A stretch of 25,565 nt of DNA from JAMQKA01 sp043951865 (lineage in GTDB: Bacteria; Bacteroidota; Rhodothermia; Balneolales; Balneolaceae), in contig NZ_JBINJF010000043.1 in NCBI RefSeq assembly GCF_043951865.1, positions 1-25,565 on the forward strand. The letters run 5' to 3'. The translations under genes and the position numbers were made by a program. Positions 1-6,525 of the stretch are shown one piece after another. A model generated the notes under the pieces. That model was not told the origin of the DNA and made no database searches. It worked only from the letters and a program-made list of their open reading frames with translations. Numbering within the stretch: position 1 is the first letter of the stretch; every line of letters begins with the position of its first letter.

Positions 1-1
1 G

Positions 2-73
2 ACGCTATTGCAGTACATCAATTGGCAAAACGATGAACCCATTAATCGCATTAAACATGCATTGGCTGCTTAA
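2..73 (+). pseudogene. C-terminal tail of an unidentified ORF entering from the left edge
   Basis: One frame is open from base 2 to a TAA at 71-73 and gives about 23 residues (TLLQYINWQNDEP then INRIKHALAA). It could be the end of a gene that starts outside the window, such as a transposase that truncated the following nuclease gene. The peptide is too short to place and I do not recognise it. Confidence 0.25.
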
Positions 74-79
74 GGTTAA

Positions 80-757
80 CCCCTAAACGCGTTCTTTAAG
101 TTTCTTTCGGAAGAAGATAATAACCAGATCATCTACACATCTCATTCTGAGAACTTCATTGACGTTGGTCAATGGAGAGGAATTCGAAGATTAGATAACA
201 ATTTTGAAGCACACCCCAAGCAGAATGTTCTAAGTCAAAAACTGAGCTACAAGGGGTATGAACAAACCATCGAAAAGCATCTGAATGATCTCTATAAGTA
301 CTATTTTGATAAGTCTGTTATTACTAAGGAACACAACGAAATTCTTTTTGCAAGAAAATGTCTATTAGTTGAAGGCCCTATTGAGAAATATGCTTTCGAT
401 GTACTTTCAAATAGGTTCAATTATGAATTTGAGGATCTTACGATCATCAAAGCAAACGGTAAGGAGAAGCTGAAAAACTTACAGCTAATCTGTAAAGCAT
501 TTGGGATACCCTACTTCACAGTCTTTGATCTTGATGACAAAGATTATGAAGACGATGAAAATAAGGCGTTAAAATCCTTCTCTGGTGACTCAAGCTACTA
601 TACATTTCCTAAAACATTTGAACATGTACTAGGCACACAAAATGCCGACAGAAAGACCTCAGAATCAATGTCAAGAATTGAAGAATTGGACGAACTACCA
701 AAGCCTATAAAAAAGGCTCTTGATGCAGTAGATAATTTCATGCAAGCTTCTAATTAG
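80..757 (+). pseudogene. 5'-truncated OLD-family ATP-dependent endonuclease
   Basis: The frame is open from just after a TAA (77-79) to TAG 755-757, about 225 codons, with no usable start near the front. The translation begins inside the ABC-type ATPase domain: IIYTSHSENFID resembles the H-loop (switch) histidine strand. It then runs into a TOPRIM nuclease domain, with LLVEGPIEKYAF supplying the conserved Glu and FDLDD the acidic DxD-like motif. OLD proteins are normally about 500-700 aa with Walker A and B motifs before this point, and these are absent. It is therefore a remnant of a defence-type DNA nuclease, probably dead. The TOPRIM half looks intact, so loss of the 5' end by rearrangement or insertion is more likely than slow decay. 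Confidence 0.75.
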
Positions 758-846
758 ATTTTCCAATATATCACCAGATTATTCCCTGAAATTCACCTCA
801 AAAAATACGTACTTGGTATTTCCTAAAATCCAACGAACGCTATGTT

Positions 847-930
847 ATGGCCAACAAGCCCCAAAGGGAAAAAGAAACCAACCCCGATCAGTTTCAAGGA
901 AGAATAATCCGAGCGCTAGATTTACTCTAA
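847..930 (+). CDS. Possible 27-aa leader or small peptide before the kinase
   Basis: ATG 847 to TAA 928-930 encodes 27 residues beginning MANKPQREKETNPDQF. The stop codon touches the ATG of the kinase gene at 931, an arrangement typical of translational coupling. There is no clear ribosome binding site and no recognised family. The frame stays open upstream to a TGA at 787-789, so this may instead be the end of an older gene. HipA-type loci usually carry a hipB regulator here; this peptide is too short to hold a helix-turn-helix domain. Confidence 0.25.
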   Translation: MANKPQREKETNPDQFQGRIIRALDLL

Positions 931-1914
931 ATGTGCAATCTTAAAAAAACTGATGTTGAACATTATTCCGGGTACAATCCAAATCTTATGGGTTTGGTAG
1001 AGCCTATCAGAGAGGGATATTATAAATTGGCAGATGTGGCTGTGTCGGGCAACGCTCCCAAAGATTTTATCAGGATCTATGAATATGGTGAAGCAAGAAA
1101 AGACAATCCCCAGAAGTGGCCTGCGTATATTGCCAAAGTGGGACATAAGTGGTATCCCAATGAATCTATAACTGAACAATTCATGACGCGAGTTGGTCAG
1201 GAATTGGGGTTTAGAGTAGCAGATTCAAAACTAATGCTGGCGAAAGGGCAATTGCGTTTTCTTTCTAAGTATTTCCTTAATGCTGAAGATGAGCAGTTAG
1301 TTCATGGTTCTGAAATTTTTTCAGCACATTTTGAAGATGAGGACTTTGTTCAACAAGTAGATGATGCCGATAAAACAAAAGAACTTTTCACATTCCAATC
1401 GATAGAAGATGCAATAACGGATGTTTATCCTGATTCTTCAGAAAATATTTTAACAGATTTTGTAAAGATGTTGTTTTTTGATGCCATTGTTGGAAATAAT
1501 GATCGGCATTTCGAAAATTGGGGTGTTATTGAAAGTATTAAAGAAGATGCCGAGCCCAGGTTTTCCCCGATTTATGATACGGCAAGAGGTTTGTTTTGGA
1601 ATTATCCGGAGTCAAACCTTGATGCTTATCTTGAACATGAAAGCAAGTTGGAGTCATATATTAATGGTTCAATGCCAACTACGGGATGGGATAAAAAAGG
1701 AGAGTTAAATCATTTTGGATTACTGGAACAGGTGATTTATAACTCTTCAGAATATTGTGATTTTATACTTACATTTGATTTCAATAAGGCGATAAGTGAT
1801 ATTGAAGAAGTACTAAATGATGAGTTTGAAGAATTTTTTAGTACTAAAAGACGTTGTTTAATTGAGAAATGCTTGATCAAACGAATTAACCGGATTAAGA
1901 ACTTACTCCCATAA
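931..1914 (+). CDS. HipA/CtkA-like serine/threonine kinase (toxin of a split HipA module)
   Basis: This 327-aa protein has the HipA-like C-terminal kinase domain but not the HipA N-terminal subdomain. A β3-type lysine lies in YIAKVG (K69), followed by a Glu/Ser-rich stretch (NESITEQF, 77-84). The catalytic loop is GNNDRHFENWG (D191, N196), and the Mg-binding Asp sits in PIYDTARG (D216). Length and make-up resemble Helicobacter CtkA (about 325 aa) and HipT more than full HipA (about 440 aa). HipA-family kinases phosphorylate cellular targets such as aminoacyl-tRNA synthetases; the target here is unknown. A HipS-like gene starts 1 nt after its stop, so the pair is probably one operon with kinase as toxin. 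No Ser-rich Gly-loop was identified with confidence. Confidence 0.82.
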   Translation: MCNLKKTDVEHYSGYNPNLMGLVEPIREGYYKLADVAVSGNAPKDFIRIYEYGEARKDNPQKWPAYIAKVGHKWYPNESITEQFMTRVGQELGFRVADSKLMLAKGQLRFLSKYFLNAEDEQLVHGSEIFSAHFEDEDFVQQVDDADKTKELFTFQSIEDAITDVYPDSSENILTDFVKMLFFDAIVGNNDRHFENWGVIESIKEDAEPRFSPIYDTARGLFWNYPESNLDAYLEHESKLESYINGSMPTTGWDKKGELNHFGLLEQVIYNSSEYCDFILTFDFNKAISDIEEVLNDEFEEFFSTKRRCLIEKCLIKRINRIKNLLP

Positions 1915-1915
1915 T

Positions 1916-2326
1916 ATGCTTGAGAAAGCAAAAAATAAGTTAATTAAATATCTCAATCGGCATTCAGAAGGACATGAAGACCTTGAAACCCCTTCAGGTA
2001 TCAAAGCTGAGTTTGAGTTAAAGTATAAATCCCTGACTGTTGGTTATTTAGAACTCAATGACGGGGTTTGGAAGTTTTCCTATTCTGACGAATTCAAGGA
2101 GCAGGATGAACTGCGTCCGATTGTACAGTTCCCAGATACCAGCAAAGTATATGAAAATGAGGAGCTTTGGCCTTTCTTTACTATCCGCATACCCGGTTTG
2201 AATCAGCCAGAGATAGAGCATATTCTTGAATCTGAGAATATTGATCGATCAAATGAGGTTGAATTATTGAAGCGCTTTGGGGAAAAAACCATTTCTAACC
2301 CTTACGAGCTTGTCGGCGCTGCCTAG
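1916..2326 (+). CDS. Stand-alone HipA N-terminal domain protein (HipS-like, probable antitoxin)
   Basis: This 136-aa protein matches the 'couple_hipA' N-terminal region of HipA. It has the VGYLELNDGVWKFSYSDEF strand pattern, then ELRPIVQFPD, then ELWPFFTIRIPG where HipA has its 'FF..LLPEG' segment, then an ELLKRFGEKT helix. In HipA this domain is fused to the kinase. In the E. coli O127 HipBST system it is a separate protein, HipS, that neutralises the kinase HipT. Here the gene order is kinase then HipS-like, with a 1-nt gap, and no hipB gene is adjacent. An antitoxin role is inferred from domain and position. A charged N-terminal helix (MLEKAKNKLIKYLNR) precedes the domain. Confidence 0.72.
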   Translation: MLEKAKNKLIKYLNRHSEGHEDLETPSGIKAEFELKYKSLTVGYLELNDGVWKFSYSDEFKEQDELRPIVQFPDTSKVYENEELWPFFTIRIPGLNQPEIEHILESENIDRSNEVELLKRFGEKTISNPYELVGAA

Positions 2327-2458
2327 ATCTTAGCTCCTCCTTTGAGACAAACTCAAGTTGTGGGATAATAGATATTCATTCCTGGAAACGTGGAATATGT
2401 CAATAACAGTATCAGCCAGTTGGTTTTAGTGCCAGACGATTTTTGGTAGTAGAAACGT

Positions 2459-2481
2459 ATAGTTTTTCATCTGTAAACTAT
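2459..2481. promoter_or_regulatory. Inverted repeat upstream of the Panacea-Fic operon (candidate operator)
   Basis: ATAGTTT (2459-2465) and AAACTAT (2475-2481) are perfect inverted arms around 9 nt. An AT-rich TTTGTATATT follows at 2481-2490. AACGTAT occurs twice nearby (from about 2454 and 2493). The position 65-87 bp before the GTG start would suit autoregulation of the pair, but no DNA-binding domain is obvious in either product. Confidence 0.35.
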
Positions 2482-2545
2482 TTGTATATTCAGAACGTAT
2501 TGTTAAGGCATAAAGCCCAAAAACCTATTAGCCAATACCATTACG

Positions 2546-3151
2546 GTGAAAATTAGCCACCTAGCATATTATATCCTGGAAAACTACTCTTCTGTAGAAG
2601 GTGGGATTACTCCACTTAAGCTGCAAAAGTTGCTGTATTATACCAAAGCCTGGGGATTGGTTTCCGGGGAGCTTAATGTGGGCGGGCAGTTTAAAGCCTG
2701 GAAAAACGGTCCCGTTAATGGCTATATCTATCACCAGTTTAAAGAATATGGCGATCAACCTATTCCAAAACAGGAAGCAGGTCCAGTTTCAGCTGATAAG
2801 AAGAAGCTGATTGACTTTATTTTGGAGAGTTACGCTCATTTTGATGCGATCACGCTCTCTGCCATGACCCATGAAGAGGAACCGTGGGAACAAACTCAAA
2901 AAGATGAAGTGATTAGCGATCAGGCTATCAAGGAGTTTTATAGCCAGCAGCCATTTGCCAAAAACTTCCCCTTGAGCGAAGATAAACCGTATTACCCTGT
3001 TTACACGGATTTCATGTATTCCTTCATTTTTGATTTTCAAAATGATGATGAGGCAAAAGAGGTTAAATTTGACTCCTTTGCCGAATACAAAGAGTTGATG
3101 CAACAGTCCAAGAAAGATTTAAAGAATTTCTTCGCCTTTGAGTCCGCGTAG
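2546..3151 (+). CDS. Panacea (DUF4065/SocA-like) antitoxin
   Basis: This 201-aa protein begins at GTG. Its N-terminal 70 residues carry the Panacea signature: ISHLAYYIL, then GGITPLKLQKLLYYTKAW (19-36), then FKAWKNGPVNGYIYHQFKEYG (49-69). This domain, known from SocA and the PanAT toxin-antitoxin systems, neutralises many unrelated toxins. The rest (about 80-201) is charged and helical with no recognised motif and may bind the partner. Its last 14 nt overlap the Fic gene, so the two are almost certainly co-translated. GTG is chosen because homologues typically start 'MKIS.LAYYIL' and no in-frame ATG precedes it. Confidence 0.9.
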   Translation: MKISHLAYYILENYSSVEGGITPLKLQKLLYYTKAWGLVSGELNVGGQFKAWKNGPVNGYIYHQFKEYGDQPIPKQEAGPVSADKKKLIDFILESYAHFDAITLSAMTHEEEPWEQTQKDEVISDQAIKEFYSQQPFAKNFPLSEDKPYYPVYTDFMYSFIFDFQNDDEAKEVKFDSFAEYKELMQQSKKDLKNFFAFESA

Positions 3152-3848
3152 TGCAGAAGTCACCTATCTAAAAAAGCTCATTGAAGACTTTCCCTCTGAA
3201 ACCGATTCAGAGGATGCCGCTAAAGCATTACAGAAAATTGCCGTTCGATATCAATCGATTGAAGGGGAACAATATTTCCAGGGCATTTCTGCATCAGATT
3301 TTAAAGATCTTGATCTATCCAAAAGTCTACCACACATCTTAAAACAGCGTGCCTTTTTAATCCATAGATTTCTCTTCAAAGATATTCTTTCTAATGCGGG
3401 GGAAATGCGAAAATCTTCTGACCCAGGCGGTGGCACCATTGGGTTTGGTGGCACGAAACACCAGCGGCAGCGCATGCGATTTAAGGGAACTAACCCCTCC
3501 AAAATTGATGAAGAATTGGATAAAGCCTTCTCCCATCTGGGTATAGAACCAAAGGATCCTATCGAGAATGCGATGCGATTTTACCAGCATTTCGTCTATA
3601 TTCACCCTTTTTATGATGCCAATGGTAGAATCGGGAGGGTAATCGTATCTACCTATCTCAATTTATTTGGCTATTACGTTCAATGGGGAGAATTCGATGG
3701 CCCTAATAACAGCAAATTCATCAATAAGTTGAATGCTTGTCATGACCGGATGGAAAGCGGACATACTTTTGAAGAATACTTTGGGTATCTCCTTTCTTTT
3801 TTCAAAAAGTATGTGATATCCGTAGATGAGTTGAGTGATTTCGAGTAG
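3138..3848 (+). CDS. Fic-domain protein (probable AMP-transferase toxin)
   Basis: This 236-aa Fic/DOC-fold protein has the active-site motif HPFYDANGRIGR at 156-167. H156 is the expected catalytic base, N162 and R164 the phosphate and anion-binding residues, and R167 the final Arg. The motif is HPFxDANGR, a common variant of HPFxxGNGR. A helix at 72-91 (FLIHRFLFKDILSNAGEMRK) and a glycine-rich flap (GGGTIGFGGTKHQRQRMR, 97-114) are also typical. Fic enzymes transfer AMP or other nucleotide phosphates to target hydroxyls. I see no (S/T)xxxE(G/N) inhibitory helix, which fits neutralisation by the Panacea partner instead. The start is TTG at 3138 inside the Panacea gene; no better in-frame start was found, so the exact N-terminus is uncertain. 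Confidence 0.9.
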   Translation: MSPRSAEVTYLKKLIEDFPSETDSEDAAKALQKIAVRYQSIEGEQYFQGISASDFKDLDLSKSLPHILKQRAFLIHRFLFKDILSNAGEMRKSSDPGGGTIGFGGTKHQRQRMRFKGTNPSKIDEELDKAFSHLGIEPKDPIENAMRFYQHFVYIHPFYDANGRIGRVIVSTYLNLFGYYVQWGEFDGPNNSKFINKLNACHDRMESGHTFEEYFGYLLSFFKKYVISVDELSDFE

Positions 3849-4026
3849 ATCAAATTCAAGGAATATTTTAGGCTTGTTCTGGGTCTTTATCGATTATTCT
3901 CTTTGTCCAAAGCTAAAAAGGAGTGAGTAAAATAACCCCGTAAATGATACGGCTGAAACGCTTTCCCTAAATTTCTGATCAAAAAAAGTCTTTTTATACC
4001 CCAAAATCACGGTTTAACAATCTTGG

Positions 4027-4060
4027 TATGTCAAGTAAAGAGCGTAAATAACTTGACATA
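4027..4060. promoter_or_regulatory. Inverted repeat operator at the AbiE promoter
   Basis: TATGTCAAGT (4027-4036) is repeated in perfect inverted form as ACTTGACATA (4051-4060), with 14 nt between. The right arm contains TTGACA, the -35 box of the promoter below, so a bound protein would block RNA polymerase. Characterised AbiEi antitoxins bind inverted repeats in their own promoter; autoregulation here is inferred from that. Confidence 0.65.
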
Positions 4061-4082
4061 GGTAGCGATTAAATGCTATATT
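4053..4082 (+). promoter_or_regulatory. Promoter of the AbiE operon
   Basis: TTGACA (4053-4058) and TATATT (4077-4082) are separated by 18 bp, a good match to the general bacterial -35/-10 pattern. The -10 box ends 42 bp before the AbiEi start codon. Confidence 0.5.
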
Positions 4083-4124
4083 AATACAAGCCGTTGAAAG
4101 GCCATTAGCATACCACGTAGCATT

Positions 4125-4850
4125 ATGAGTACTGCAAAAAGAATTAAAGATAAAGTTTCCTCCTTTGACGAAGGAACGACGTTTAAGTATAACCAGCTCG
4201 GCATTGATAATAGCGAGTACGGGGCTGCTACCAAGGCCATAGAGCGGTTGATATCCAGTGGGGTCGTAAAAAGGATTTCCAAAGGCCTGTTCTACAAGCC
4301 CAAGAAGTCGCTGTTTGGCGATTTAAAGCCTAATGAAGAGCAGTTGCTCAAACCCTATATGTACGAAGGCGACAATCGTATCGCTTATATCACCGGCTTG
4401 TCCCTGTACAATCAGATGGGGCTAACGACACAAGTTCCCAAAACCATTACTTTGGCCTGCAATAAAAAGAGGATCAATACAGAGATCGATAACCTGAAGA
4501 TAAAATCGGTCAAAAGCTATGTGGATCCTACGGACGAGAACATCCGTTTCCTGGAGATCCTGGATGCTATAAAGGATTTCAAGAAAATTCCGGATCTGGA
4601 TATCGATAATGCTATCGGGCAACTTCAAAGTCGCATGGGTGATTTGAGTACTCCCGACAGAAATAGGCTGATTACCTATGCCCTGCAATATCCTCCCCGG
4701 GTGCGTGCGCTGCTGGGAGCCTTGCTTACCGATCAGGAATTCAACAGCGCTTTTCCCAAATTGAAGAATAGCCTGAATCCCTTGTCGAGTTACGAGTTCG
4801 GTAGTCTTAGCAGTAGCTTGTCCACAGCCCCAAACTGGAATATTGTTTAG
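4125..4850 (+). CDS. AbiEi-like antitoxin (DUF6088 family)
   Basis: This 241-aa protein has an N-terminal winged-helix-like region. It runs from MSTAKRIKDKVSSFDEG, then KAIERLISSGVVKRISKGLFYKPKKS (residues about 38-63), the usual recognition-helix and wing pattern of AbiEi-type regulators, to a C-terminal domain including IAYITGLSLYNQMGLTTQVP. In type IV AbiE systems AbiEi represses its own promoter and counters AbiEii without stable binding. The gene sits directly before the AbiEii gene: its TAG touches the next ATG. Its promoter carries a perfect inverted repeat. Naming is by family pattern; DUF6088 proteins diverge from the lactococcal AbiEi prototype. Confidence 0.85.
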   Translation: MSTAKRIKDKVSSFDEGTTFKYNQLGIDNSEYGAATKAIERLISSGVVKRISKGLFYKPKKSLFGDLKPNEEQLLKPYMYEGDNRIAYITGLSLYNQMGLTTQVPKTITLACNKKRINTEIDNLKIKSVKSYVDPTDENIRFLEILDAIKDFKKIPDLDIDNAIGQLQSRMGDLSTPDRNRLITYALQYPPRVRALLGALLTDQEFNSAFPKLKNSLNPLSSYEFGSLSSSLSTAPNWNIV

Positions 4851-5828
4851 ATGAACCTACACGAAGATGCCGAAATCTTTCGGGATGCCATAAGGGCTAC
4901 CGCCGATCATAAGAATATCCGGGAAATCTATATCGAGAAAGACTACTGGGTAACCTATGCCCTTCATGCGATCTTTCATTCGGATATGAAAGACGTTGCC
5001 GTATTTAAGGGAGGCACGTCGCTATCCAAATGTTACCAGGCGATCAACCGGTTTTCGGAGGATATAGATCTTGTGGTGTTAGAAGATCCCGACCTATCCA
5101 ACACCCAAATGGACAAAAGAGTCAGGGACGTCAGCAAAGTAGTCAATGATACTGATTTGGGGGAAGTAGAATTACCCGGGATTACCATGAAACGTGGGAA
5201 AAATAGAAAAGTAGCCTACGAGTATGCGAAACATGGGTACGACCAAACCTATGGCCAGGTTCGCGATAAAATCATTGTAGAAGTATCGAGGTTAGGACAT
5301 TTCGAACCTCATGAAGAAGTAGCAGTTCATTCGTTCATTGCCGACATGATGAAAGCGAGAGGTCAGGAAGAGCTTGTTGCACAATATGGATTAGCTCCCT
5401 TTCCCTTGAAAGTACTAACAATAGAACGGACCTTTTGCGAAAAAATAATGTCGCTGGTCCGATTTTCACATGCCGAAAACCCGTATGAGGATCTCGGAAA
5501 TAAAGTCCGCCATATCTATGACATTCACATGCTTTTAAAGCAACCCGCGATTCAAGATTTCTTTGAAAGCAAAAAGCTGGATGAAATGCTACTTCAAGTC
5601 GGTGCCGATGATATCGAAAGTTACGGCGACCAATACGATTGGCTATATGAGCATCCCGCCTCAGCCTTACTCTTTGACAAACCCGAAGAAACCTGGGATA
5701 AGATCAAATCTGTTTATAACGGCACTTTTAAAGAGTTGGTTATTGGGGATCTCCCAGAAGATGATGCCGTTCTGAGTGATATTAAAAGGGTTGCTGAGCG
5801 GCTGAAATCTATTGATTGGGAGCTATAA
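4851..5828 (+). CDS. AbiEii-type nucleotidyltransferase toxin
   Basis: This 325-aa protein has the DNA polymerase β-like nucleotidyltransferase motif: VFKGGTSLSKCY (51-62), then RFSEDIDLVV (67-76) with metal-binding D71 and D73. IEKDYWV (28-34) and RTFCEKIMSLVRFSH further on are also typical of the AbiEii/JHP933 family. Known members transfer nucleotides to tRNA or other acceptors and arrest growth during phage infection. It follows its antitoxin with no gap, so the two should be translated in a coupled way. Length matches the family (about 300-330 aa), and all visible catalytic residues are intact. Confidence 0.9.
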   Translation: MNLHEDAEIFRDAIRATADHKNIREIYIEKDYWVTYALHAIFHSDMKDVAVFKGGTSLSKCYQAINRFSEDIDLVVLEDPDLSNTQMDKRVRDVSKVVNDTDLGEVELPGITMKRGKNRKVAYEYAKHGYDQTYGQVRDKIIVEVSRLGHFEPHEEVAVHSFIADMMKARGQEELVAQYGLAPFPLKVLTIERTFCEKIMSLVRFSHAENPYEDLGNKVRHIYDIHMLLKQPAIQDFFESKKLDEMLLQVGADDIESYGDQYDWLYEHPASALLFDKPEETWDKIKSVYNGTFKELVIGDLPEDDAVLSDIKRVAERLKSIDWEL

Positions 5829-5837
5829 ATTACCTCT

Positions 5838-6435
5838 TTACATAGACCGCTCCTTAAAATGCGTCCCCTTCGCATCCAGTTCGTTAATGCCGTGATCCAC
5901 CGTATTTAAGCCGAAACGATTGTTCAGATGATCTATCGCTTGGTACATGCGTGTAGCCACGGGTTCTCTTGGAAGAAGGGCTCAGTTTGTGTAGTCATAT
6001 TTAGTTCCGTGGTCCCAAGCATATTGGACCGAAATTTTTTGTCTTGGTTTTTAGTATCGGAACCACCTTGCGCAGGCACTGGCACAGCACGTATCCATCC
6101 AGATTGGTTAGCCCCAGTGCCCGGAAGTTAAACGAAAAGCCCTCCTTCTCCGTGTCCTGGAACCGCACGTTACAGAAGAACTACTTATCGGCCTTCTTGC
6201 CATAGCCCCGCAGCCGGTAGCAGACCTGCTTGGTGGCTTTACCGAATTCGGCAGCCACCTTCCACGGGTCGTCGGTCCAGGTAGAAAGGTGTGCCCATAT
6301 GAGACCCGCTCGGGGACGTATTCGGTGTCGTCGCTGACCACCGCCGGTCCTTTCCAGCCACGGTCTCCCACAGCATTTTTCCGAAATACTGGCTGTCGAA
6401 ACATTTTCTGAAACAGCGGGAGCTAGGGAACAAAT
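5838..6435 (-). pseudogene. Decayed Y-family DNA polymerase, C-terminal part
   Basis: Read on the minus strand with frame changes, this stretch resembles the thumb and little-finger domains of DinB/UmuC-type polymerases. A frame near 6350-6420 gives FGKMLWE then GKDRRW. The next shifts to ERVSYGHTF, and another to TDDPWKVAAEFGKATKQ followed by CYRLRGYGKKADK, a TAG (6181-6183 on the plus strand), FFCNVRFQDTEKEGF and RALGLTNLDG. The last frame ends MYQAIDHLNNRFG and a TAA at 5838-5840. These correspond to the 'KSVSHE.TF', 'RLR..G..A..V..K.RF' and 'AID.LN.RFG' segments of the family. At least two frameshifts and one stop are present, and the catalytic palm is missing. Translesion activity is therefore impossible. 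Confidence 0.65.
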
Positions 6436-6525
6436 GACTATAAGCTAAATATTATCAAATACTTATATGGACCTTTTATATATTGATATTTCTAACTAAT
6501 CGGTAAACACGATAATTTCAATTCC

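Noticed and set aside
931..2326. Classical HipBA or HipBST operon
   Set aside because: No HTH hipB gene is adjacent, the N-domain is a separate downstream gene and the order differs from HipBST.
5928..6131. Plus-strand 67-codon ORF
   Set aside because: It overlaps the polymerase remnant on the other strand and has no family resemblance.
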